64,000 nt of DNA from Chondrinema litorale (GTDB lineage Bacteria > Bacteroidota > Bacteroidia > Cytophagales > Flammeovirgaceae). A program made the translations under genes and the position numbers. The DNA is taken from assembly GCF_026250525.1 (NCBI RefSeq), contig NZ_CP111043.1, forward strand, positions 4,229,001-4,293,000, given 5' to 3'. The notes under the pieces were generated by a model. It worked only from the letters and a program-made list of their open reading frames with translations. It had not been told where the DNA came from and searched no databases. Positions 52,776 through 62,700 of the stretch are shown here, piece after piece (within the stretch, counting starts at the first letter, position 1; each line of letters starts with the position of its first letter).

Positions 52776-53531
52776 CTAAACGCTGCTTAAAACTTTTTTA
52801 ATATCTTTTACTTTTTCGATATCTGTGATCTGAATTGAATATTCCCCTTGCGTATTTTCTTTACCCATTTTTACATCTGGATGTATATATTCCATTTTGC
52901 TATTGAACTCGCTTCTGCAAGATGCGTGGAATTCATTCCCTCCAGTTTTATTTAGAATTTCGAGAATATTATTGCTATTAATACCACTTCCAATTAAAAT
53001 TTGGAGTTTATTATCAGAATCTTCTATTAATTTTTTAATTAAAGAAGCTCCCTCTAATGCTGTATTTTTCTGCCCTGAAGTTAAAATTCTTTTTACACCC
53101 ATATCTATTAGCTGTTTTAAAGCAGTAAAAGGCTCTTTGGCAACATCAAATGCTCTGTGAAATGTAAATGGGAGAGGATGAGTAAGCTCAACAACTCTTT
53201 TGGTAAAATCTATATCGATAGTACCATCTTTATTTAAAAAGCCAGATACTATCCCATCTGCACCAATATTTATTGCTGTTTCTATATCATGAAGAATAAT
53301 TTCTTTTTCTTCATCGTCATATAAAAAATCTCCTCCTCTAGGCCTGATCAACACAAATACTGGTATGTTGCAATATTTTTTTACAGCTTTTATCAATCCT
53401 GCAGAAGGACTTATTCCCCCTTCCAATAAATCACTGCATAATTCTATTCTGTCTGCACCTCCTTCGAATGCGGCTATGGCTGATTGAACAGACTCTGCAC
53501 ACACTTCGAGAATTCTATTATTTTTTTTCAA
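52776..53531 (-). CDS. cutC: CutC-family protein
   Basis: The 251-residue TIM-barrel protein shows the family signatures LEVCAESVQSAIAAFEGGAD, RIELCSDLLEGGISPSAGLI, IRPRGGDFLY, TFHRAFDVAKEP and ILTSGQKNTALEGA. CutC was named for copper homeostasis, though its enzymatic activity is not established and a role in copper handling is debated. The start is set by MKKNNRILEVCAES. It is the last gene of a four-gene minus-strand group that begins with an Fe-S membrane protein. Confidence 0.9.
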   Translation of the reverse strand: MKKNNRILEVCAESVQSAIAAFEGGADRIELCSDLLEGGISPSAGLIKAVKKYCNIPVFVLIRPRGGDFLYDDEEKEIILHDIETAINIGADGIVSGFLNKDGTIDIDFTKRVVELTHPLPFTFHRAFDVAKEPFTALKQLIDMGVKRILTSGQKNTALEGASLIKKLIEDSDNKLQILIGSGINSNNILEILNKTGGNEFHASCRSEFNSKMEYIHPDVKMGKENTQGEYSIQITDIEKVKDIKKVLSSV

Positions 53532-53544
53532 AAATTATCCGTTC

Positions 53545-54048
53545 TTAGTTTTGAGTTACTTTACTAAAATATTTTTTTAACCACGAATTAGAGGCTGTAA
53601 TAAGCCATTCGTTTTCGAATTTTTCTTTTGTATCCACTAAATTATTGAATGTAATAGTTTGTGGAATTACTTTACCAGAGTTAATTGCCTCTTCAATTTC
53701 TCTAAAGTTGAAGGTATAGATATGATTGTTTTCTTCTAAAAAGGCAATATTCATTCTGTCGAATAGATCAACATTTAATGTTTTCTCAATTTCTTTGAGC
53801 GCTGCAACCGAACTATCAATTGAACATCCAGAAGGTAAATTTGTAGTAGTATCGACAGCTAGAACTATAAATTGTTGATACATGATCTTAAATGATCCCT
53901 TTAATTCTGCTCCGTGCGATTGCCAACGACTAATAAAGTTTGTAAGCAAATCCTCAACAATATTCTGTTCTTTAGGGTCGAATTTTCTGTTAGATTGATA
54001 TACCCAAACCCTTGATGAAGCTGGCAATTCTGAAAATTGTATGTACAT
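53545..54048 (-). CDS. Conserved Bacteroidota protein, 167 residues
   Basis: The cytoplasmic protein carries the conserved patterns SSRVWVYQSNRKFD, ISRWQSHGAELKGSFKIMYQ, ASGCSIDSSV-like SGCSIDSSVAALKEIEKTL and FNFREIEEAINSGKV. I recall relatives in this phylum labelled ABC transporter ATPase, but no Walker motifs are present, so that label is unsupported. It lies between the Fe-S protein and cutC with 13-47 bp spacing, so it is probably co-transcribed. Function is unknown. Confidence 0.72.
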   Translation of the reverse strand: MYIQFSELPASSRVWVYQSNRKFDPKEQNIVEDLLTNFISRWQSHGAELKGSFKIMYQQFIVLAVDTTTNLPSGCSIDSSVAALKEIEKTLNVDLFDRMNIAFLEENNHIYTFNFREIEEAINSGKVIPQTITFNNLVDTKEKFENEWLITASNSWLKKYFSKVTQN

Positions 54049-54095
54049 AGTGTTGTGTGAGTAATTTAAATTATTTCATAATAAGTGTGCTAAAA

Positions 54096-54890
54096 CTACA
54101 ACTTATTACTAATAGCGACAAGTTCCGCAATATCTAAAACTTTTACCTCTTGTTCCTTCTCTTTGTTCTTTACACCGTCGCTCATCATGGTCATACAGAA
54201 TGGACAAGCTGAGGCAACAACCTTAGCTCCAGTTGCAAGTGCTTCTTCAGTTCTTTTGATATTTACTTCTTTTTTGCCCTTTTCAGCATCTTTAAACATT
54301 TGGGCTCCACCTGCTCCACAGCAGAAACCATTTTTTTTGCAGTTTTTCATCTCTACTAAATCTGCATCAATAGATTCTAAAACTTTTCTTGGTGCTTCAT
54401 AAATATTATTAGCTCTTCCCAAATAGCAAGAATCGTGATAGGTAATTTTTTTGCCTTTAAACTCACCACCTTCTTGGAGTTTTATCTTTCCAGAATCTAT
54501 AAGTTCTTGGAGATACGTGGAGTGATGAACAACCTCATAATTTCCACCTAAGACAGGGTATTCATTTTTAATTGTATTGAAACAGTGTGGGCATGCAGTT
54601 ACAATTTTCTTTATTTGATAAGTGTTTAATACCTCTATATTTTGAACAGCCTGCATTTGGAATAGAAATTCATTACCTGCTCTTCTTGCAGGATCACCTG
54701 TACAAGACTCTTCTGGACCTAAAACAGCATAATTGATTTTAGCTGCATTTAAAATTTTTATAAAGGCAATAGTTACTCTCTTGTATCTATCGTCGAATGA
54801 ACCGGCACATCCAACCCAAAATAAAATTTCGGGTTGTTTTCCTTCAGCGGCTAGATCAGCCATAGTAGGTATTTTGGTGGTGTTGTCCAT
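54096..54890 (-). CDS. CCG-domain Fe-S electron-transfer protein
   Basis: The 264-residue soluble protein has two CCG-type cysteine motifs, as in the HdrB, GlpC and GlcF families: TACPHCFNTIKNEY with CCGAGGAQMF downstream (about 200-210), and SACPFCMTMMSDG near residues 237-250. These bind special Fe-S clusters used in electron transfer to quinone or in disulfide reduction. The gene follows the membrane Fe-S partner by 30 bp on the same strand, and the pair resembles split HdrC/HdrB-like modules. The electron donor is unknown. Confidence 0.87.
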   Translation of the reverse strand: MDNTTKIPTMADLAAEGKQPEILFWVGCAGSFDDRYKRVTIAFIKILNAAKINYAVLGPEESCTGDPARRAGNEFLFQMQAVQNIEVLNTYQIKKIVTACPHCFNTIKNEYPVLGGNYEVVHHSTYLQELIDSGKIKLQEGGEFKGKKITYHDSCYLGRANNIYEAPRKVLESIDADLVEMKNCKKNGFCCGAGGAQMFKDAEKGKKEVNIKRTEEALATGAKVVASACPFCMTMMSDGVKNKEKEQEVKVLDIAELVAISNKL

Positions 54891-54920
54891 GAATGATTAT
54901 TTTGTGAATTGTTTTAGTAA

Positions 54921-56276
54921 TTATTCCTTGTTAAATTCTTCAGACCATTTAAATCTGTCTGTTGGAGGAAAAGCCCATGGAGCCTGATTGTTTTCGATAT
55001 TAGAAAACATAGCATTCCAAGATGCTGGTGTATCAGATTCTTCCATGGCAACATATCTTCTTTGTTGTAGAATTATATCCAATGGATTTATATGAATAGG
55101 GCAAGCTTCTACACAAGCATTACAAGTAGTACAAGCCATTAATTCTTCTTTACTAGTGTAATCTCCGAATAGAGACTTTCCATCATCGTGATCCTTTCCA
55201 TTAGTATCAATGTTTTTCCCAAATTCTTCTGCACGATCTCTTACATCCATCATTATTTTTCTGGGAGAAAGCTTTTGGCCAGTTTGGTTAGCTGGACAAA
55301 CAGAAGTACATCTTCCACATTCAGTACAACTATAGGCATCCATTATGTTTTTCCAAGTAAGGTCTGTTACATCTCTAGCACCAAAAGTGGCAACTTCTTC
55401 ATCATTTGCATCAGCTCCAGCACTTTCCATCTCAAGCATAATTCTTACTTCTTTGGTTACAGCATCCATGTTTTTCATCTCACCTTTAGGCTGTAAGTCA
55501 GAGAAGTAGGTGTTCGGAAACGCCAGAGCAATATGTAAGTGTTTGGAGTAAGTTATATAAATTGAAAAGGCAAAAATTCCTGAAATATGTATCCACCAAG
55601 ATATTCTTTCAATTGCCACTAATGTACCAGTAGATAGGTTTTCGTAAAGTGGTACAAACGCTTGACTTACCAAAAAAGAACCTACTTGATGAAAATGAGA
55701 AGCAATGTATTGGCTTTCATTAGCTCTCCCTTGTAAAATACTATCTGTAGCATTCATTGTAAAGAGTGCAAGCATTAATGCAATCTCCCAAATAAGAATA
55801 ATTTTGCCATCTTTACTTGGCCAGCCTTTCATTTCTGGTTTTTCGAATCTTGGTATAAGGCCTGAGCTTCTTCTAAAAAGAAATATTAAACAGGTAATTA
55901 TTACGCCAAGTGCGAGTAGTTCAAAGAAGCCAATAAGAAAAGGATAAATATTTCCTAAAAGGGGGGCAAATAACCTGTGTTTTCCAGTTATTCCATCTAA
56001 GATAATTTCTAAAATTTCGATATTAATTATTAGAAATCCGGCATAAATAGTAAAGTGCATCAGGCCAATAAATGGTCTGTCAAACATTTTTTTCTGGCCA
56101 AATGCTAGAAGGAGCATTTTTTTCACTCTTTCATTTTTATTACCAGTTCTGTCTTCGCTTTTACCCAGCTTAATATTTCTGCTTATTGTTTTTATTCTAT
56201 TACCTATAGCTAAAGCAGTCGCTGCGATTAAACCCAGAAAACAGAGTTGTTGAAATAAACTAATGAATATTTCCAT
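54921..56276 (-). CDS. Membrane b-type/4Fe-4S ferredoxin-domain protein
   Basis: The start chosen is ATG 56276 (MEIFISLFQQLC). An upstream in-frame ATG at 56330 would add 18 residues unlike a signal. The 451-residue protein has five or so N-terminal membrane helices resembling the nitrate reductase gamma subunit, with His residues that may bind b-heme, followed by a dicluster ferredoxin domain: CTECGRCTSVCPANQTG (about 320-336) and CTTCNACVEACPIHINP. It is predicted to pass electrons between the quinone pool and the CCG protein encoded next. It is first of the cutC-containing group. Confidence 0.85.
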   Translation of the reverse strand: MEIFISLFQQLCFLGLIAATALAIGNRIKTISRNIKLGKSEDRTGNKNERVKKMLLLAFGQKKMFDRPFIGLMHFTIYAGFLIINIEILEIILDGITGKHRLFAPLLGNIYPFLIGFFELLALGVIITCLIFLFRRSSGLIPRFEKPEMKGWPSKDGKIILIWEIALMLALFTMNATDSILQGRANESQYIASHFHQVGSFLVSQAFVPLYENLSTGTLVAIERISWWIHISGIFAFSIYITYSKHLHIALAFPNTYFSDLQPKGEMKNMDAVTKEVRIMLEMESAGADANDEEVATFGARDVTDLTWKNIMDAYSCTECGRCTSVCPANQTGQKLSPRKIMMDVRDRAEEFGKNIDTNGKDHDDGKSLFGDYTSKEELMACTTCNACVEACPIHINPLDIILQQRRYVAMEESDTPASWNAMFSNIENNQAPWAFPPTDRFKWSEEFNKE

Positions 56277-56790
56277 GAGATGTTTATTGGGATAAAGTAC
56301 CTTCAAAAAAAAGTTATGCATGCATAACAATTCAAATATAAATATTCTATCCTAATCTCAAAATATCCCATTATTTAAATGAGAAAAAAATAATGATAGA
56401 TAAGTATATCAAATAGATTGTAATGATGTATAGAAGTTGAATTTTTAAAATAAACTTACAAAAGTTACACAGGCTTAATTCAAGTAGAATTTATTGAAAC
56501 CTTTCAAAAAACTTAAAAATTAGCTTTTAAACTGAGTATCTTAAAATTGTTCAAAAGTAAGATTATTTAATTTATAAATAAATTCTTATTCAAACTCCGT
56601 TTAAATTTACTAGAAAATAGATATAGAAGTAAGTTTTAATTGTGAATTCAAAAAAATAAATGATGTAATAAGAACTATGTAATAAACAAATTGTGGTAGT
56701 TCAATGGAATAGATTTTTCAAATATTAAGTGTAATGGTTTTGAATCATTAACATTTAATAAACCCGAAAAATTGACAAGCATTGGAACAC
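56277..56790. other. AT-rich intergenic region, 514 bp
   Basis: This very AT-rich spacer separates the divergent Fe-S membrane gene and the giant PKD gene. I saw no frame with coding character, no stable terminator-like hairpin and no clear TAnnTTTG element. The promoters of both genes must lie in it. Confidence 0.45.
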
Positions 56791-59700
56791 TTGAAACTTC
56801 TTAAAAAAAGGGTAAACTGGAGTGTGCTCTTTTTTATGTTCTCCATAGTTCATGCGTATGGGCAGGGTGATTTCCAGGTTAACTCTGGAAGTTCTGAATC
56901 TGGTTGCGGACCATTGGTAGTAGGCTTTGAGCCAATACCAGATGGAGCTAAGACTTTGAGAACATCAAATCCATATGAATGGGATTTAGGAAATGGAACA
57001 AATTCTATTCTTGAAACACCTTCAACAATTTACATTTCAAACGGTACATATGACGTAAGCCTTACTATTTATTATAATGATGGTACTTCGGAAACTATTG
57101 ATAAAAATGATTTTATAACAGTTTTTGCAGGACCAACTCCAACTTTTTCGTCTGACATTGAAGGTGGCTGTTCTCCTCTTACTGTTACTTTTTATAGTGA
57201 TATCACTATTGGTGATGCTGGAATTGATCCTGGAAATATTATCTGGGAGTTTGGTTCTGGTGGTGTGGCCACAGGTGATACAGTTACCTATACTTTTAAC
57301 GATCCGGGTTTATATGATGTAAAGCTATTTGTAGAAGATAATAATGGCTGTAAAAATACTTATGTCGTATCTGACTATATAAATGTAATTGATCAGCTAG
57401 ATGTTGATTTTACTCCAGAAGAACAAATTACATGTTCTAGTTCAATTCTTGTAAATTTTACTGATAGTACCAAGACTACTGCTACTGGTCCATTTTTGTA
57501 TGAATGGGATTTTGATGGTGATGGTATTTCAGACTCTAATCTTCAAAACCCTTCTCATCTTTTTTCGCTAACAGGAGATTCAACTATATATGATGTAACA
57601 CTTACCGTTACAGATATACCTAGTGGATGCTCGAATACAGAGGTTAAAGCAGGTGTTGTGAAGCTTTACGACTATCAGCAAAGCTTTACAGTAAATCAAA
57701 CAGAGTCCTGTTCTCCGATGACTGTTTTGTTTACTGATGATTCTAATGTACAATTTCCCTTTCAAACAGTTGAATGGGATTTTGATGGTGATGGAGTTTA
57801 TGATGATTCTGGATCATCTGCTTTTTTTACTTATACAAATACAGGAAACTCACCGCAAACATATACAGTCTCAATGCGAGTTACAGGTGGTGATGGTACT
57901 TGTGGAGGAGTTATAACTCAGACAGATTTCATTACAGTTCATCCAGAAATTAATGCGGTTATGTCCGCCGATCGTACACAGTTTTGTACATCTAGTTTTA
58001 GTGTTGATTTTGATGGAAGTGCTTCTGAAAATGGGACAATTTATAGATGGGATTTTGATGGAGATGGAATTGTAGATGATACCAATCCAGATCCAGCACC
58101 TTTTACTTATAGTGGTTATGGAACATACACCGCTGAGTTAGAAATTGAAAACTCGCAAGGTTGTATTGATAGAACTACCATGACGATAAGATCGGAGCCA
58201 ATCGTACCTGATTTTGCTCCGGACGTTATAGAAGGTTGTAATACCATAACAACAAATTTCACTAATAATACAACAACTTTTGTCCCAGTTACAAACTGGG
58301 ATTGGGTGGTGACAGACGATGGTGGCAATGTTGTAGCAACTTCAAACCAAGAAAACCCAACATTTAATATTTCAGGCGAAGGAATATATTCAGTAACACT
58401 TACTGCGTCTAATGCAGAATGTTCAGAAACTGTTACTCAAAATGATATTTTACATATTGGGTTACCACCAACAGATCTGGATTTTACACCAGATCAATTT
58501 GTGGTTTGTAATAACATGGAAATACAGTTTACCAATAACTCTACTGTAGTATCAAGCTATCCTGTAGAGTTTATTTGGGATTTTGATTATGATGGTACTA
58601 CACTCGACGAAGAGTTAATTACTACTGATGTAACTGATATTGCCACGCACACTTATTCTAACAGAGTTCCTGGTCCAGTAACTATTGCATTAGGATACAG
58701 ATCAAATGGATGTGAGTATATTTTATCAACTCAAGTTTTTACTCAAATAATAGATATTCAACCACCAGTAGCCGACTACGATGTTTTAACAGATGAATGT
58801 TATCCAGATACATTGCGATTATTTGATAATTCAGTAGGTGATGATACTAGACAGTGGACCATTACAGATTATTTAGGCAATGTATTTACAAGTGCTGATG
58901 AAGATTTAGTGTTGATTTTTGAGCCAGGTACTGATGTTGATGTTGAATTGGAAGTTTCTAATAATGCAACAGGTTGTTCTGATATTGAATTTAGAACTAT
59001 TACAATGCCTCCAGCTTTACAGTATTTCAATACCTCTGTAAGCGATACAACTATATGTGTAGACAACTCAATCACATTTAATACTGGGGTTGTTGGGGCT
59101 GCCAGTTATACATGGTATATAGGAGATACAATTCGATATGAGCAAAGCCCAACTGTATTATTTACAACTCCGGGTGCTTATGATACAAGATTAGAAATTG
59201 ACTTTGGAAATGGCTGTATTAAAGATACTGTACTTACTGCATTTATTGATATTATAGGCCCGGAGGTGCAAATTCAAGCGAATACAGCATTAACTGGATG
59301 TACTCCTTTAAGTATTGAACTTGAAGATATATCTACTGCTCCTTCACCTATTATAAACAGAACTTGGAGTGTAGATGGTGTTCCAACTGGAAATGGAACT
59401 GTATTTAATTATACTTTTGATAAAGCTAAAGTTCCACAAACAGACACATATCAAGTATCTCTTACAGTCGAAACTGATGATGGCTGTATAAGTACTAGAT
59501 ATGTAGAGGTAAACCCTTATGGACCACAGCCAGATTTCCTTATTGATTCAGTAAGAACTTGTGATGAGATAATTGTAAACTTTGAAGCAATTGAAGTAGA
59601 TAGTACTGGTATCGGGCCATTAACTTTTACCTGGTCAACAGATGCACCAGGTGTTACTTTAGGTTCAGGCTTAACTGTATCAGATACATTCCCAGACGGA

Positions 59701-62700
59701 ACACATAATGTAACATTAGAAGTTACCGATGCTTTTGGTTGCACAAATACCATAACAAAATCAATTGATGTGATGTTTGGTCCAGCTTTACAAGCTGGTT
59801 TTGTGGCTATTCCAAATACATTCAATTGCCCACCTGCGGCCATTTCATTTGCCGATACGTCTATATCTGCTCCAACTGTCACTATAGTAAGTTGGCTATG
59901 GGATTTCGGAGATGGTACTTTTTCTACTTTACAAAACCCAGGTAAAATTTATAACCATCCAAGTGATTACGATGTGAGTCTAACTGTTATGGATGATCTC
60001 GGTTGTATTAGTACAATTTTAGTAGAAGATGTGGTTCAAGTAGATGGACCTACAGGAACTTTTACAGTTGAAGAGACAATAGGTGTTGTTGAAAGAATGG
60101 GTTATGTTCCTCTTCCAGTTGATTATACTGGTACTTCTGATACTACTGCAAACCAATATGGTTGGGAAACAGGCGATGGTACATTTATAGCATTTGGAGC
60201 AGCAGGAGACTCAACTGCTAGTTATACTTATAATACAGCAGGAGTTTATACGCCAAAAATGATTTTGACATATGATGGTTGTCAATATGCACCACCAACA
60301 TCATTACAAGTAACTGTTTTACCTTGTCCAACTGTTTCAATAAGTAATCAAAAATTCTGTGTGTCAGAAGGAGATCAGACTATAAGTGCTTTTAACTCTT
60401 CACAGAATTTGACATTAGGCACCATGCATTATCGCTGGTATAAAAATGGGTCTGGGACAGCCTTTGCTTCCGATGTTGATGAAATTACTGTTACGGCTCC
60501 ATCAGGCATTACTGCAGACCAAGTGGATACATATACAGTAGAAATTTGGGTGGAAGATGGCTCTGATATAGTTTGCCAAAGTTCAGATGATTTTACTGTA
60601 ACTTATAGCCCGAATCCTGTAGCCGATTTTGAATTTACAGGTGATCAGGTTTGTTTTACTGCTGGTGGTGTAACTGTATCTTTCACAAATAAATCAACAA
60701 GTCCAGGTACTACAGTTATTCAGCGAATAGAGTATGATTTTGATTATGATGGGTCTAATTTTACTGTTGATGAAACTGTAAATAGTCCTACTTTTAATCA
60801 GGTTACAAATCATACGTATACTTCTGCAGGTACATATTATGTGGCTCTTAGGGCATATTCTGACAATGGTTGTGATGATCAAGCAGAAACACCTATTCCA
60901 GTAGTAATCTATCCTTTACCTGAACCAGATTTTAATGTAAGTGGTAGTTGTGATGGTGATGCTATTTCTTTTACAGATGATTCTAATATTGCTACTGGTA
61001 CAATTGATTTTTATGAGTGGGATTTTGATGATGATAATGTTTTTGAAGAGTCTGGAGCTTCTTTAAGTGCTTTAGATCATACATTTCCAGGACCTGGTAT
61101 TTATCCAGTTTCTTTAAAATTAACATCAGATCAGTCTTGTCAAGACGAAATTACAAATAACGTATCTGTACACCCAACACCAATTGCAGGAATAACCACC
61201 TTAACAGGAGCTGCAAAATGTTTTGGTAACACAATAGATTTTGATGCAAGTGCTTCATCTATAACAGGAAGATTTGCAACAGCAAATGGATCAGATTTAG
61301 GATATACTCCTGAAATATCAAATTATCACTGGGATTTTGATGGTGATGGTACTTTTGATCAAACTACTTCAAGTGCTACAGTATCATATTTATATCCAGC
61401 ACCAGGAAATTATACAGCAAGAGTAAGAACAGAAAGCAACAGAGGTTGTATTGATGAAGCTACTATGTCAATTACGATATATTACTTGCCTGTTGCAACA
61501 TTCTCAGTTTCAAATACATGTCTTGATCAAGCTATTACTTTCGATGCAACATCAGCGACAACTGCGTCAAGTGCAGATGGAGTTACAATTACAAATTACG
61601 AATGGGATTTAAGCTATGATGGTGCATTTAATGTTGATATTTCAGGAGATGTAACTACAGCAGAAACTGTACAAAATACATATTCAACTCCGGGTGAATA
61701 TACAATTGCATTAAGAGTAACTTCATCAGATAACTGTCAGGCTTTCTATACCTCAGATATTTCGATTCCTTCAGTAACTCCTGATTTCACATACTTCAAT
61801 GTCTGTGATGGAGCAACTATAAATCTATATGATAACTCTACTAAGCCTGATACTTTAAGTATAGTAAGCTATTCATGGGATTTTGATGGTGATGGAACTA
61901 TAGACAAAACAGGATTAAATACAGATTATCAATATGATATTTCAGACTTCCCAGAGTTAGCAAGTTTGAGTTCTGGTGACTCAGTAGTTATTTTAACAGA
62001 TGCAAGATTAACTATAGCAACCTCTGATGGTTGTTCTTATACAGTTTCTAAAGAAATAGTTGTAAAAGATGTAGTTATTCCGATTCCAGATTTTGATATT
62101 ACAAAAGTTTGTGAAGGCTTCCCTACAACATTAGATGCATCGAATTCTGATCCAGGTGATCCGGCATATACTATTACAGATTACGATTGGGACTTGGATA
62201 ATGATGGTACTTTCGATTCTTCAGGAGTTTCTTTAGCTTATACTTTCCCATCTGCTGGTACATATCCAGTTACATTGAGAATCATTACAAACATCGGTTG
62301 TTCAATGACGATTACTAAAGATGTTGTAATTGATACCTATCCTAATATAGACTTTAATTATAATTCAGGGAATATTTGTAATGGAGATTTAGTGACCTTC
62401 AATGATGCTTCTGATAATCCGGGAGGTAGTGCTGTAACTCAGTTCTTCTGGGATTTTGATAATGATGGAGTCTTTGAAGCAAGTGGAACAAGTAGTAGTT
62501 ATACATTTCCAGAAGCAGGTTCATTTATTGTGAACCATAAAATTATTTCCTCTTTAGGTTGTGAGAGAATAAGTAGTGAAACAGTAGTGATCAATCCAAA
62601 TCCAATTGCTTTGTTTGGTGCTGATAAAGTATGTTTTGGTGCAAATACAAGTTTTATAGACTCTTCTACTATTGAGAATGATGTAAATGGATTGCCAATA

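Noticed and set aside
59517..59882. Minus-strand frame of 121 codons
   Set aside because: Antisense to the PKD protein; arises from its repetitive Thr/Val-rich coding sequence.
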